Positions 26,087 to 35,210 of a stretch of 64,000 nt of DNA are shown here, one piece after another. The notes beneath the pieces were generated by a model, which ran no database searches, was not told where the DNA came from, and worked only from the letters and a program-made list of their open reading frames with translations. The stretch is from NCBI RefSeq assembly GCF_000192475.1, contig NZ_AEYW01000006.1, positions 124,001 to 188,000 of the forward strand, read 5' to 3'. Within the stretch, counting starts at the first letter, position 1. The number at the start of each line of letters is the position of its first letter. The DNA is from Ruegeria conchae (lineage in GTDB: Bacteria; Pseudomonadota; Alphaproteobacteria; Rhodobacterales; Rhodobacteraceae). A program made the position numbers and the translations under genes.

Positions 26087-26503
26087 TCAGGCGTCGGGCA
26101 GGGGTTGGACTTTGGTATAATCCGGGCCAACGCAGGTGGGCAGGCCGTCATTGAGTTGAAGCCAGCTTAGCTTTTCCTCGTGCGCGACATGCAGAGTCGG
26201 GGTCAGCGCCTCGGGGTTTTCTAGCGTCGCCACATAGAGGTGCATCACATCCGACATTACTGTCGAGCGGAAGGATATCGGTGTGCCGCAATGGGGGCAA
26301 AAGCTGCGCTCGACCCCGGGGGAGGAGTTAAACCTTCTCGGTTGTTCTCCGGTCCAGCGCCAATTGCCATCGCGCACCCCGAAATAGGTGGTGATCGGGG
26401 CCGCGCATTGGCGACGGCAGCTATCGCAATGGCAGGTGACACAGGACAGAACCGGAGGATCAACCTCGTATCCGATCTTGCCGCATAGGCAATGTCCGCG
26501 CAT
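26087..26503 (-). CDS. GFA (glutathione-dependent formaldehyde-activating) family protein
   Basis: A 138-residue zinc protein with the three GFA cysteine clusters: CLCG near residue 5, CHCDSCRR at about 24-31 and FCPHCGTP at about 68-75. The family is named for a formaldehyde-glutathione enzyme, but most members, including small ones like this, have no demonstrated activity. It stands alone between the EamA gene and sdaA. Confidence 0.85.
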   Translation of the reverse strand: MRGHCLCGKIGYEVDPPVLSCVTCHCDSCRRQCAAPITTYFGVRDGNWRWTGEQPRRFNSSPGVERSFCPHCGTPISFRSTVMSDVMHLYVATLENPEALTPTLHVAHEEKLSWLQLNDGLPTCVGPDYTKVQPLPDA

Positions 26504-26529
26504 GTCACCCGCTCTTTCTTGCTGTCAGA

Positions 26530-27903
26530 TCAGCAGTTCGGCACGTTGACGGCCAGCCCGCCCAATGAGGTTTCCTTGTACTTCGCGTGCATATCCTCGC
26601 CGGTCTGGCGCATGGTTTCAATGGCCGCGTCTAGGGGCATGAAGTGCTTACCGTCACCGCGCAGGGCGAGTGACGCGGCCGAAACGGCCTTGATCGCGCC
26701 AAGGCCATTGCGTTCGATACAAGGCACCTGCACCAAGCCCGCGACTGGGTCGCATGTCATGCCGAGGTGATGTTCGAGCGCGATCTCGGCGGCGTTTTCC
26801 ACCTGCTCGGGCGTACCACCCATCACAGCGCACATGCCGGCGGCAGCCATGGCCGAGGCACTTCCGACCTCTGCCTGACAGCCCGCCTCGGCGCCCGAGA
26901 TCGAGGCGTTGAACTTGACCAGACCGCCGATGGCGGCCGCGGTGAGCAGGAAATCCTCGACATGGCTTTCGGACGCGCCGGGGACATGATCGAGGTAATA
27001 ACGCAAGACTGAAGGCAGCACGCCTGCCGCGCCGTTGGTAGGTGCGGTGACGACTTGCCCACCGGCGGCGTTTTCTTCGTTCACGGCCATCGCGTAGACG
27101 CTCATCCAGTCGTTGATCGTATGCGGCGCGTTCAGGTTCATGCCGCGTTCGGCCAGCAGGGCATCGTGGATCCCCTTGGCGCGGCGGCGCACGCTAAGGC
27201 CACCGGGTAGGATGCCATCGGTTTTCAAGCCGCGCTCGATACAGTCATTCATGACCTGCCAAAGACGTGCCGTGCCTTTGGCAAAGCTATCCGCGCAACC
27301 GCGCGCGATTTCATTTTCGCGCTTCATCTGAGCGATACTTTTGCCGTTGTCCTTGGCCATCTGCAGCATTTCGGCCGCGGATTTGAACGGGAAGGGAACA
27401 GGCGCACCTTCGTCGGTTGCTTTGCCTTCGGCCAATTCTTCTTCGGTCAGGACAAAGCCGCCACCAATGGAATAATAGACCTGACGCAATATGACATCGC
27501 CTTGTGCGTCAGTGGCCATCAGGATCATGCCGTTGGCGTGGCCGGGCAGATTGTTGTCGTAGTCAAATATCAGATCGGCCTTAGGATCGAAGCTTAGCGT
27601 AGGCAACCCTTCTGGGGTTACCGTATGCGTATCGGAAATCTGCGTCAGCGCGGCCTCGGCCTTATCGTTGTCATACGTGTCGGGCACGAACCCGGCGAGA
27701 CCAAGGATCGTAGCGCGGTCAGTCGCGTGGCCGACGCCGGTGAAAGCAAGCGATCCATGCAATGAGCCGCGCAACCCCGCAAATTCAAACGGTGATGCAC
27801 GCATCAGATCAAGAAACCGTGCGGCGGCAACCATAGGGCCCATGGTGTGTGACGACGATGGGCCAATGCCCACTTTGAACATATCGAAAACTGAGAGAAA
27901 CAT
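26530..27903 (-). CDS. sdaA: L-serine ammonia-lyase
   Basis: A 457-residue single-chain iron-sulfur serine deaminase converting L-serine to pyruvate and ammonia. The N-terminal domain has [13 protein letters not shown]. The catalytic domain has [20 protein letters not shown] and [20 protein letters not shown], supplying the three conserved cysteines of the 4Fe-4S cluster. The GST gene upstream ends 1 bp before its start, so the two are likely co-transcribed. Confidence 0.95.
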   Translation of the reverse strand: MFLSVFDMFKVGIGPSSSHTMGPMVAAARFLDLMRASPFEFAGLRGSLHGSLAFTGVGHATDRATILGLAGFVPDTYDNDKAEAALTQISDTHTVTPEGLPTLSFDPKADLIFDYDNNLPGHANGMILMATDAQGDVILRQVYYSIGGGFVLTEEELAEGKATDEGAPVPFPFKSAAEMLQMAKDNGKSIAQMKRENEIARGCADSFAKGTARLWQVMNDCIERGLKTDGILPGGLSVRRRAKGIHDALLAERGMNLNAPHTINDWMSVYAMAVNEENAAGGQVVTAPTNGAAGVLPSVLRYYLDHVPGASESHVEDFLLTAAAIGGLVKFNASISGAEAGCQAEVGSASAMAAAGMCAVMGGTPEQVENAAEIALEHHLGMTCDPVAGLVQVPCIERNGLGAIKAVSAASLALRGDGKHFMPLDAAIETMRQTGEDMHAKYKETSLGGLAVNVPNC

Positions 27904-27904
27904 G

Positions 27905-28606
27905 TCAGGTAGCTGAGCCTTCTGGAGGGGTGGCGTAGGTTGGAGATGTGAACGGCGTCGCCCCCAAACCCTCGGCGGCGATGACCGATCGGGTTGCCGG
28001 GCGAAATTCGAGTTGATGCAGTATCTTTTGCAAATAGGGTGTGTCGGCCAGTTGATACCAACTGCGGTCAGCCTTGGCGGGATAAAGCGCCATCCAGCGC
28101 ATCATGCAGGCGACATAGACGGTCAGGGCCGAGGGCACCTGCGTGTTGAACCAATCGGGCGCGTCTTGGGCCAAATCATCCAGCCGCTTCAGATGCTGGC
28201 GCAATCTGGGGCGAATACCGGCACGCAACGCTTCAGCCTGTGCTGCGTCAATGTATTTCTCAGCGTAGAACAGGATGCGCAGATCGGCATGCAACGTGTT
28301 TGAGGCAAAGAACAGCCATTTCAGAAACGCCGCCCGATCGGCGCTTTCGGGCGCGGGGGCCATCTGTCGGTGCGTGTCGGCCAGCCACAACAGGATTGCG
28401 GCAGTCTCGAAAATTGGTCCTTGTGGTGTTTCCAATACGGGAATCAGCCCATTGGGATTCAGTGCCCGATAAGCGGCACTGTCTTGTGCGTTACGTGTGC
28501 GATCGACCAGCGCCGTCTCATACGTCAAGCCCATCTCTTCCAATGCCAATCGGATTATCAGCGAGGCATTGTCGGGGGCATAGTGAAGGCGATAAGTCGA
28601 TTCCAT
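27905..28606 (-). CDS. Glutathione S-transferase family protein
   Basis: A 233-residue GST with an N-terminal thioredoxin-like domain (YRLHYAPDNASLIIRLALEE, then NPNGLIPVLETPQGPIFETAAI) and a helical C-terminal domain. The cis-proline in LIPVLE and the glutathione-binding ETAAI are present. The substrate is unknown. It is the first gene of a GST-sdaA pair and is divergent from rpiA; a perfect 16-bp palindrome lies 49 bp upstream. Confidence 0.85.
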   Translation of the reverse strand: MESTYRLHYAPDNASLIIRLALEEMGLTYETALVDRTRNAQDSAAYRALNPNGLIPVLETPQGPIFETAAILLWLADTHRQMAPAPESADRAAFLKWLFFASNTLHADLRILFYAEKYIDAAQAEALRAGIRPRLRQHLKRLDDLAQDAPDWFNTQVPSALTVYVACMMRWMALYPAKADRSWYQLADTPYLQKILHQLEFRPATRSVIAAEGLGATPFTSPTYATPPEGSAT

Positions 28607-28654
28607 GACGTCTTTCTAGAGTGTCTGGCGACCAGTATAGTGATCGATTACGAC

Positions 28655-28670
28655 GTTTCCTATAGGAAAC
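28655..28670. promoter_or_regulatory. Perfect palindrome GTTTCCTATAGGAAAC between gst and rpiA
   Basis: A 16-bp perfect inverted repeat in the 167-bp divergent region. GTTTCC-n4-GGAAAC dyads are typical targets of small winged-helix repressors such as HxlR/MarR-type regulators. It lies closer to the gst start (49 bp) than to rpiA (103 bp). No regulator gene is adjacent. Confidence 0.5.
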
Positions 28671-28773
28671 TCGTCGTTAAGTGTTAAGTTAGCGCTGCGA
28701 TCGAGTGAATTGCCTCTCGCAGTTGCGCGGGGCATTCCCTATAAGTCCGTCAATATTCTGAGGGGAAGCTGCC

Positions 28774-29559
28774 ATGATCAAGGATTTGTCGCCCATCGAC
28801 AAAGCAAAATATGTTGCGGCCTGCCGTGCCGCCGATCTTGTCCAAAGTGGAATGCGCGTGGGCCTGGGGACCGGGTCGACCGCCGCGTGGCTGGTCCGCC
28901 GTCTAGGCGAGAGGGTGCGCGACGAAGGTCTGTCGATCAAAGGCGTTCCGACCTCGACCGCGACCGCGCAATTGGCGCGGGAAGAGGGGATCGAGGTTAT
29001 CTCGCTGGATCAGGCTGGATGGTTGGACCTGACCATAGACGGCGCGGATGAATTCGATGGTGAATTCAATCTGATTAAGGGCGGCGGTGCTGCGCTGCTG
29101 CAGGAAAAGATCGTGGCCACGGCCAGCGACCAGATGGTAGTGATCGCCGACGCCGGCAAAGAGGTCGAGACGCTAGGCGCGTTCCCCTTGCCGGTTGAGG
29201 TGATCCCGTTCGGCTGGCAAACCACCCGCACGCTGATCGAAGAGGCGCTGGACACGATGGATGTGCTGGGCACGTCGGTTACTTTGCGGATGAATGGCGA
29301 GGCCCCTAAGGTCACGGATGAGGGCAATCACATCTTGGACCTGCACCTCAAACGGATCGGAAATGCGCGGCAGTTGGCGCTGGTGATGAACCAGATCCCC
29401 GGCGTGGTCGAGAACGGTCTCTTCATCGACATTTGCGACAAAGTAATCGTCGGCCATGGTGACGGGCGCGTTGAACTGCGCGACCTCAATGAAGGCACCG
29501 TGCTGACCAACATGCTGGGCGAGGGTGGGGACAACCTGTTCTCCGATCTGGCAGATTAA
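28774..29559 (+). CDS. rpiA: Ribose-5-phosphate isomerase A
   Basis: A 261-residue enzyme interconverting ribose 5-phosphate and ribulose 5-phosphate in the pentose phosphate pathway. Motifs: GLGTGSTAAWLV, DLTIDGADEFD with the catalytic acids, KGGGAALLQEKI and a C-terminal GVVENGLFID. GAGGGG lies 7 nt before the ATG. Glutathione reductase follows 130 bp later in the same direction; both processes depend on NADPH supply. Confidence 0.95.
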   Translation: MIKDLSPIDKAKYVAACRAADLVQSGMRVGLGTGSTAAWLVRRLGERVRDEGLSIKGVPTSTATAQLAREEGIEVISLDQAGWLDLTIDGADEFDGEFNLIKGGGAALLQEKIVATASDQMVVIADAGKEVETLGAFPLPVEVIPFGWQTTRTLIEEALDTMDVLGTSVTLRMNGEAPKVTDEGNHILDLHLKRIGNARQLALVMNQIPGVVENGLFIDICDKVIVGHGDGRVELRDLNEGTVLTNMLGEGGDNLFSDLAD

Positions 29560-29689
29560 GGTCGGGTCAGATAGCGCGGCGGGTATCTGATGAAATCTTG
29601 ATATTTCAGCGCTCAGGGGTTGGCAGTTTGAATTTTGCGCCCAGATATCCACTGAATTTTAGCCACGCGGCAAGCAAAGGAACGTATGT

Positions 29690-31048
29690 ATGAGCTTTGA
29701 CTATGATCTGTTCGTCATCGGAGGTGGCTCGGGTGGTGTACGCGCGGCGCGTGTAGCTGCGGGTGAGACTGGTGCCAAAGTGGCGCTGGCAGAAGAGGAT
29801 CGTTACGGCGGAACCTGCGTGATCCGCGGCTGTGTGCCCAAAAAGTTGATGGTTTTTGCCAGCGAATTTTCTGGGATGGTCGGAGATGCTCAGGCATTCG
29901 GTTGGGATATTCGGCCCGGTGGGTTCGACTGGAACTTATTCCATGGCAAGTTGGTGACTGAGTTGGACCGTTTGGAGGGCGTCTATCGCAACATCCTTAA
30001 AAACAACGGTGTCGAAAGCTTTGATCAGAGGGCCCGTGTGGTCGATCCGCATACGGTTGAACTGGCTGACGGGACGCGCAAGACCGCCAAGCACATCCTG
30101 ATCGCCACGGGTGGGCGTCCGGTTGTGCCCGAGTTTCCCGGCTCGGATCTGGCGATCACCTCAAACGAGATATTCCATCTGGAAAAATTACCCGAAAACA
30201 TCCTGATTGTGGGTGGCGGCTATATCGCAAGTGAGTTTGCCGGCATCATGAACGGATTAGGGGTGAAGACTACCCAGTTCTATCGTGGACCTCAGATTTT
30301 GCGCGGCTTCGACGAAGAAGCGCGCGGCCTGATCTGCGACGAGATGCGCCAGAACGGCATTGATGTGCGTCTGGAAACCAACGTGGTCGAAATGACCAAA
30401 GCTGGCGACAAGATCCGTGTCAAAGCCACCGATGGCAGTGAAGATCAGTTCGATGTGGTGATGTATGCCACCGGCCGCGCACCCAATGCAGATGATATTG
30501 GGCTCGAGGCGCTGGGTGTCGAACGCGGCCGCAAGGGCGAGATCATCGTAGATGAATACAGCCAGACCGGCGTGCCATCGATCTACGCCATTGGCGACGT
30601 GACGGATCGGGTGAACCTGACTCCGGTTGCGATCCGCGAGGGCATGGCCTTTGTTGAGACGGTTTTCAAGGGCAACCCGACCCCGGTGGACCACGAACTG
30701 ATCCCAACCGCGATCTTCACGCAGCCAGAAATGGGCACTGTAGGCCTCAGCGAAGAAGAGGCGGCTGCGCAGGAATCAATCGAGGTTTACACGACTTCGT
30801 TCAAACCAATGCAGAAGTCATTTGCAGGTGGCTCGCAGAAGGTTCTGATGAAGCTGATCGTATCGCAGGCGACGCGCAAGGTGCTGGGCTGTCACATTGT
30901 GGCTCCGGGGGCGGGTGAGATGATCCAGCTGGCCGGAATTGCCGTGAAAATGGGGGCTACCAAAGAAGATTTTGACCGCACCGTTGCAGTTCACCCGGTG
31001 ATGGCCGAAGAACTGGTGACAATGCGGCAACCTGTGCGCACGGCTTGA
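29690..31048 (+). CDS. gor: Glutathione-disulfide reductase
   Basis: A 452-residue flavoprotein disulfide reductase using NADPH. FAD site GGGSGGVRAARVAA, redox-active disulfide GGTCVIRGCVPKK, second nucleotide site VGGGYIASEFAG and the C-terminal His of the partner subunit in VHPVMAEEL are all present. The GTCVIRGCVPKK form is characteristic of glutathione reductase rather than lipoamide dehydrogenase. The hflKC cluster follows. Confidence 0.94.
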   Translation: MSFDYDLFVIGGGSGGVRAARVAAGETGAKVALAEEDRYGGTCVIRGCVPKKLMVFASEFSGMVGDAQAFGWDIRPGGFDWNLFHGKLVTELDRLEGVYRNILKNNGVESFDQRARVVDPHTVELADGTRKTAKHILIATGGRPVVPEFPGSDLAITSNEIFHLEKLPENILIVGGGYIASEFAGIMNGLGVKTTQFYRGPQILRGFDEEARGLICDEMRQNGIDVRLETNVVEMTKAGDKIRVKATDGSEDQFDVVMYATGRAPNADDIGLEALGVERGRKGEIIVDEYSQTGVPSIYAIGDVTDRVNLTPVAIREGMAFVETVFKGNPTPVDHELIPTAIFTQPEMGTVGLSEEEAAAQESIEVYTTSFKPMQKSFAGGSQKVLMKLIVSQATRKVLGCHIVAPGAGEMIQLAGIAVKMGATKEDFDRTVAVHPVMAEELVTMRQPVRTA

Positions 31049-31120
31049 TTTGCAAGCGCGCGCACACACGTTACAAGGGAACCCGTGATCACACGGTCCA
31101 ATATAAGGGAAAAGATACAT

Positions 31121-32263
31121 ATGGCGGGCAACAGCGGCGGCCCCTGGGGGGGCGGAGGCTCATCCGGAGGCGGAGGAAATCGGGGTAACAACGGGGACGG
31201 GCGCAAGCCCCCCGAAGGCGACGGCCCGCAGATCCCCGAGATCGACGAGCTGATGAAAAAAGGCCAGGAGCAGCTGCGCGTCCTAATGGGCGGTCGCGGC
31301 GGCGGTGGCCGAGGGACCAATGGCAAAGGCGGCGGCGGTGGTCCGGCATTTACCAAGGGTACAATTGCAATTGGTGTGTTGGTGGCAGCAGGTCTCTGGG
31401 CTGCGGCAAGCTTCTACACCGTTAAACCCGAAGAACAGTCTGTTGAGCTGTTTCTGGGCGAATTCTCGGCTGTTGGAAATCCAGGTCTGAATTTCGCGCC
31501 TTGGCCTCTTGTCACCGCAGAAGTGATTCCGGTCACCCGCGAACAAAACGAAGACATGGGTGGTGCCCGCGGCAGCGACGATGGTCTGATGCTGACCGGG
31601 GACGAGAATGTGGTCGATATTGACTATCAGGTCGTCTGGAACATTAACGACCCGGCCAAATATCTGTTCAACCTGCGCGATCCGCGCCAGACGATCCGTG
31701 CCGTTTCGGAATCGGCCATGCGTGAGATCATCGCGCAAAGCGAGCTCGCACCAATCCTGAACCGGGATCGTGGCATTATTGCCGACCGTTTGCAGGAACT
31801 GATTCAGGCGACAATGGACAGCTATGATTCAGGTGTGAACATCGTCCGTGTGAACTTCGACAAAGCCGACCCGCCGCAGGACGTGATTGCCGCGTTCCGT
31901 GATGTTCAGGCCGCCGCGCAGGAACGCGACCGGTTGCAGAACGTGGCGGATGCTTATGCCAACCGCGTTCTGGCCGAAGCGCGGGGTGAAGCCGCTCAGG
32001 TTCTGGAAGAGGCCGAAGCCTATCGTGCCCAGCAGATCAACAGCGCAATGGGTGAGGCCAGTCGTTTCAGTGCGGTTTTGGAAGAGTACTCCAAAGCGCC
32101 GGATGTAACCCGCAAACGTCTGTACCTGGAGCGGATGGAGCAGGTTCTGGGCGATGTTGACAAGATCATTCTGGATGAAAAATCCACAGGATCAGGGCAG
32201 GGCGTCGTCCCGTATCTGCCGCTGAATGAACTGCGCCGTAGCCCTGCAGGGGAGAGCAACTGA
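31121..32263 (+). CDS. hflK: HflK, subunit of the FtsH protease modulator
   Basis: A 380-residue SPFH/prohibitin protein. A glycine-rich N-terminal tail (about 1-80) precedes one membrane helix (about 82-102) and the periplasmic band-7 domain. HflK and HflC form a cage around FtsH and modulate membrane-protein degradation. I start at ATG 31121 after AAGGGAAAA; an upstream in-frame ATG at 31085 gives an unlikely basic tail. The stop overlaps the hflC start (TGATG). Confidence 0.93.
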   Translation: MAGNSGGPWGGGGSSGGGGNRGNNGDGRKPPEGDGPQIPEIDELMKKGQEQLRVLMGGRGGGGRGTNGKGGGGGPAFTKGTIAIGVLVAAGLWAAASFYTVKPEEQSVELFLGEFSAVGNPGLNFAPWPLVTAEVIPVTREQNEDMGGARGSDDGLMLTGDENVVDIDYQVVWNINDPAKYLFNLRDPRQTIRAVSESAMREIIAQSELAPILNRDRGIIADRLQELIQATMDSYDSGVNIVRVNFDKADPPQDVIAAFRDVQAAAQERDRLQNVADAYANRVLAEARGEAAQVLEEAEAYRAQQINSAMGEASRFSAVLEEYSKAPDVTRKRLYLERMEQVLGDVDKIILDEKSTGSGQGVVPYLPLNELRRSPAGESN

Positions 32264-33159
32264 TGCGTAAATCGACAATCATTCTGCCGATCGTATTCGT
32301 CGCAATCGTCGGCATCCTGTCCTCGATCTTCATCGTGGATGAGCGCGAGCGCGCGCTGGTTCTGCAATTTGGCCGCGTTGTTGCAGTGAAGGAAGAGCCG
32401 GGCTTGGCGTTCAAAATCCCGTTGATTCAGGAAGTGGTGCGCTACGATGACCGCATCCTGTCGATCGATGTGCAGCCGCTAGAGGTTACGCCTTTGGACG
32501 ATCGCCGTCTGGTGGTTGACGCCTTCGCGCGCTACCGGATTTCGGACCTGAACCAGTTCCGTCAGGCTGTCGGTGTCGGTGGCATCCCGGTTGCCGAGGA
32601 TCGCCTGGACCGTATCCTGCGCGCTGAAACGCGTGAGGTTCTGGGTTCGGTATCGTCCCGTGATATCCTCAGCTCGGATCGTGCTGCGCTGATGCTGCGA
32701 ATCCGCAACAGTGCGATTGCCGAAGCGCAGGCGCTGGGCGTTAACGTGATCGACGTGCGTCTGAAAGCCACCGATCTGCCGCAGGCGAACCTCGAAGCGA
32801 CGTTTGACCGGATGAAGGCCGAACGTGAACGTGAAGCCACTGACGAACGTGCCCGTGGTAACGAGGCGGCGCAGCGTGTACGCGCGCAGGCCGACCGGAC
32901 CGTGGTTGAACTGGTGTCCGACGCAAATCGCGAGGCTGAAATCATTCGCGGTGAAGCGGATGCCGAACGGAACTCGATCTTTGCCGAAGCCTACGGTGCC
33001 GATCCGGAGTTCTTTGAATTCTACCGGTCGCTCACAGCTTACGAAAACGCCCTGCAAGGCGGCAACAGTTCGTTGATCCTGAGCCCGGATTCAGAGTTCT
33101 TCAACTACCTTGCTTCGCCGACCGGACGTCGGGCGCCGGCCGCTGCGGCTTCCGAGTAA
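32263..33159 (+). CDS. hflC: HflC, subunit of the FtsH protease modulator
   Basis: A 298-residue SPFH protein with an N-terminal signal-anchor (residues 5-22) followed by VDERERALVLQFGRVV, the usual HflC start, and a helical ERERE/ERARG-rich segment. It assembles with HflK encoded just upstream. Its stop overlaps the ATG of the DUF2065 gene (TAATG), so the three genes are translationally coupled. Confidence 0.94.
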   Translation: MRKSTIILPIVFVAIVGILSSIFIVDERERALVLQFGRVVAVKEEPGLAFKIPLIQEVVRYDDRILSIDVQPLEVTPLDDRRLVVDAFARYRISDLNQFRQAVGVGGIPVAEDRLDRILRAETREVLGSVSSRDILSSDRAALMLRIRNSAIAEAQALGVNVIDVRLKATDLPQANLEATFDRMKAEREREATDERARGNEAAQRVRAQADRTVVELVSDANREAEIIRGEADAERNSIFAEAYGADPEFFEFYRSLTAYENALQGGNSSLILSPDSEFFNYLASPTGRRAPAAAASE

Positions 33160-33353
33160 TGGGTATGATCCTTCTGGCCTTTGGGCTGGTGTTGATCGTT
33201 GAGGGGCTGGCATATGCGCTGGCCCCTTCGCTTATTGAACGTATGCTGGAAGCGTTGCGCACCCTGCCTGAACAGGCGCGGCGTTTGGCCGGATTGCTAT
33301 GTGTCGTCAGCGGTTTGATCCTATTGTGGGGCGCATATCAGGTCGGTTTTTGA
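33159..33353 (+). CDS. DUF2065 family small membrane protein
   Basis: A 64-residue YjeT-like protein with two membrane helices (about 2-20 and 42-60) and the conserved EGLAYALAPSLIERMLEAL. It is usually found next to hflC, as here, and is probably part of the same membrane quality-control operon. Its function is unknown. The start overlaps the hflC stop. Confidence 0.88.
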   Translation: MGMILLAFGLVLIVEGLAYALAPSLIERMLEALRTLPEQARRLAGLLCVVSGLILLWGAYQVGF

Positions 33354-33484
33354 TGCGATGGTTTCACGCACCGGTGATTTCCCCGCGATCCCGAGTTGCG
33401 GGCTTGGCCAAACTGACTACATTGGTTGCTAAGAAGGGTGATCTTTGGTTGCCCGCAAAAGAAGTGTCGACAAGGAGACCCCAA

Positions 33485-34978
33485 GTGCAGGCGAAAGCGC
33501 GCAGTGTGTCCGTCCGGCGGGACGATGTTATGGTAATGATGCGGCTTATGTGGCTGGCCTTTTTGGGGATGCTGCTGGTTCTTGCACAGTCAGTGGCCGC
33601 GCAGTCGCGCGGTGACAGTCTGGCACCGCTTGCTGAAAAGATCAGCCCCGCGGTGGTCAATATTACCACCTCGACCCTGATCGAAGGTCAGACCGGTCCG
33701 CAGGGGATCGTGCCCGAAGGCTCTCCGTTCGAGGATTTTTTCCGCGAGTTTCAGGACCGCAATGGCGGGGATGACGAAAACCGCCCGCGCCGCAGCAACG
33801 CGCTGGGCTCGGGGTTCGTGATTTCGGAAGACGGGTATATCGTCACCAACAATCACGTCATCGCCGAAGCCGATGAAATTCTGGTCGAGTTCTTTCCTGG
33901 TGATGGTCAGCCTGCAGAAGAACTGGTTGCTAAGGTGATCGGCAAGGACGAAAAAACCGATATCGCGCTGCTGAAGGTCGAAGCCGAAGGGCCTCTGAAA
34001 TATGTCCAATTCGGTGACAGCGATACGGCGCGCGTGGGGGATTGGGTGATTGCGATGGGTAATCCGCTTGGGCAGGGATTTTCGGTCTCGGCCGGGATCG
34101 TGTCGGCGCGAAACCGGGCGCTGAGCGGTTCTTATGACGATTACATCCAGACCGATGCCGCGATCAACCGAGGGAACTCGGGCGGTCCTTTGTTCAATAT
34201 GAATGGCGAAGTAATTGGTGTGAACACGGCGATCCTGTCGCCCAATGGCGGCTCGATCGGGATCGGGTTCTCGATGGCCTCGAACGTGGTGATCAAGGTT
34301 GTCGATCAGTTGCGCGAGTTTGGTGAAACCCGCCGCGGCTGGCTGGGCGTGCGCATTCAGGACGTGACCGAGGATATGGCCGAGGCAATGGGTCTGGACA
34401 AACCCGGCGGCGCGCTGATCAGCGATGTCCCGGACGGTCCGGCCAAAGAAGCCGGTCTGTTGGCCGGAGATGTGATCATCAGCTTCGATGGAGTCGAGGT
34501 CGAGGACACGCGCGGCCTTGTACGGCAGGTGGGTGAGACCACGGTAGGTAAATCCGTGCGCGTCGTTGTGCATCGTGACGGTGGCACGCAAACCGTGCTG
34601 GTGACGCTGGGGCGTCGCGAGGATGCCGAGCGCTCCGAAGAAGGTGATGAGCCAGAAATCGAAGCACCGGCGGAAGAGGATAAAGACATTCTGGGTCTGA
34701 CCATCGCTCCGTTGGGCAACAGCCAGCGCGAGGAATTGGGGCTGGATGCCGATGCCGAGGGCCTGTTGGTCACCAATGTGGATGAAGCTTCGGAAGCCTT
34801 TGAGAAAGGCCTGCGCACCGGCGATCTGATCACAGAGGCGGGGCAGCAAAAAGTGACCTCAATTGCTGATCTTGAGGCCCGCATGGAAGAGGCGCGAGAG
34901 GCTGGGCGTAAATCGCTGCTGCTGCTGGTACGGCGTGGCGGAGAGCCTCGTTTTGTGGCGCTGAGCTTGGAACCGTAA
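33485..34978 (+). CDS. Periplasmic serine protease, DegP/DegQ (HtrA) family
   Basis: A 497-residue HtrA protease. After a signal peptide (VLAQSVAA-QS) the triad is His in VTNNHVI, Asp in DIALLKV and Ser in GNSGGPL. Two PDZ domains follow, joined by an acidic linker (EEGDEPEIEAPAEEDKD). It degrades or refolds damaged envelope proteins. I chose GTG 33485 because AAGGAGA stands 6 nt upstream; this gives a long basic n-region before the hydrophobic core. It follows hflKC-DUF2065 after 131 bp and ends at a strong terminator. Confidence 0.92.
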   Translation: MQAKARSVSVRRDDVMVMMRLMWLAFLGMLLVLAQSVAAQSRGDSLAPLAEKISPAVVNITTSTLIEGQTGPQGIVPEGSPFEDFFREFQDRNGGDDENRPRRSNALGSGFVISEDGYIVTNNHVIAEADEILVEFFPGDGQPAEELVAKVIGKDEKTDIALLKVEAEGPLKYVQFGDSDTARVGDWVIAMGNPLGQGFSVSAGIVSARNRALSGSYDDYIQTDAAINRGNSGGPLFNMNGEVIGVNTAILSPNGGSIGIGFSMASNVVIKVVDQLREFGETRRGWLGVRIQDVTEDMAEAMGLDKPGGALISDVPDGPAKEAGLLAGDVIISFDGVEVEDTRGLVRQVGETTVGKSVRVVVHRDGGTQTVLVTLGRREDAERSEEGDEPEIEAPAEEDKDILGLTIAPLGNSQREELGLDADAEGLLVTNVDEASEAFEKGLRTGDLITEAGQQKVTSIADLEARMEEAREAGRKSLLLLVRRGGEPRFVALSLEP

Positions 34979-35002
34979 ACAGCATTCCAATCAAAATTTG
35001 TG

Positions 35003-35031
35003 AAGGCCGGGTGAATATCCCGGCCTTTCTT
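35003..35031 (+). terminator. Rho-independent terminator after the HtrA protease gene
   Basis: AAGGCCGGG (35003-35011) pairs with CCCGGCCTT (35019-35027) over 7 nt and continues TTCTT. It closes the hflK-degP region. Confidence 0.9.
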
Positions 35032-35049
35032 CATTTATTCATACTTTCT

Positions 35050-35086
35050 TAAGAAAGAAGCCATATGCCGGGGAAGGCATATGGCT
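35050..35086 (-). terminator. Minus-strand Rho-independent terminator
   Basis: A perfect 11-bp stem (35059-35069/35076-35086) with a 6-nt loop. Read on the minus strand, it is followed by TCTTTCTT. It ends transcription of the CRP/FNR gene or of the candidate small RNA. A 14-bp palindrome CTTTCTTAAGAAAG overlaps its tail. Confidence 0.8.
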
Positions 35087-35172
35087 CTTGTACAGGGAGA
35101 GGTCGGTGGACAGATATCGGGGATGATAAAACCGACCTCCTACGGTAACAGGATTGACCTTAGGGCAATCTT
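35054..35172 (-). ncRNA. Candidate small RNA downstream of the CRP/FNR gene
   Basis: On the minus strand, after the regulator's stop codon, there is a possible -35 TTGCAC. Then come a structured segment with a 9-bp stem GAGGTCGGT (35099-35107)/ACCGACCTC (35131-35139) and an 11-bp stem AGCCATATGCC/GGCATATGGCT (35059-35086) ending in TCTTTCTT. No ORF of note is present. This is the form expected of an independent or 3'-UTR-derived small RNA of roughly 110-120 nt; the 5' end is a guess. Confidence 0.4.
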
Positions 35173-35183
35173 GATGCCGCGTA

Positions 35184-35199
35184 TGTGAAGCGGATCACA
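35184..35199. promoter_or_regulatory. CRP-consensus-like dyad TGTGA-n6-TCACA
   Basis: TGTGAAGCGGATCACA matches the two classical CRP half-sites exactly. It lies 12 bp beyond the stop codon of the CRP/FNR gene, in front of the candidate small RNA. Whether this regulator uses that consensus is unknown, so it may be chance. Confidence 0.35.
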
Positions 35200-35210
35200 T
35201 CCGTGCAACT

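Noticed and set aside
33590..34849. A 419-codon minus-strand open frame over the HtrA protease gene
   Set aside because: Shadow frame of a strongly supported protease; composition is that of an antisense frame.
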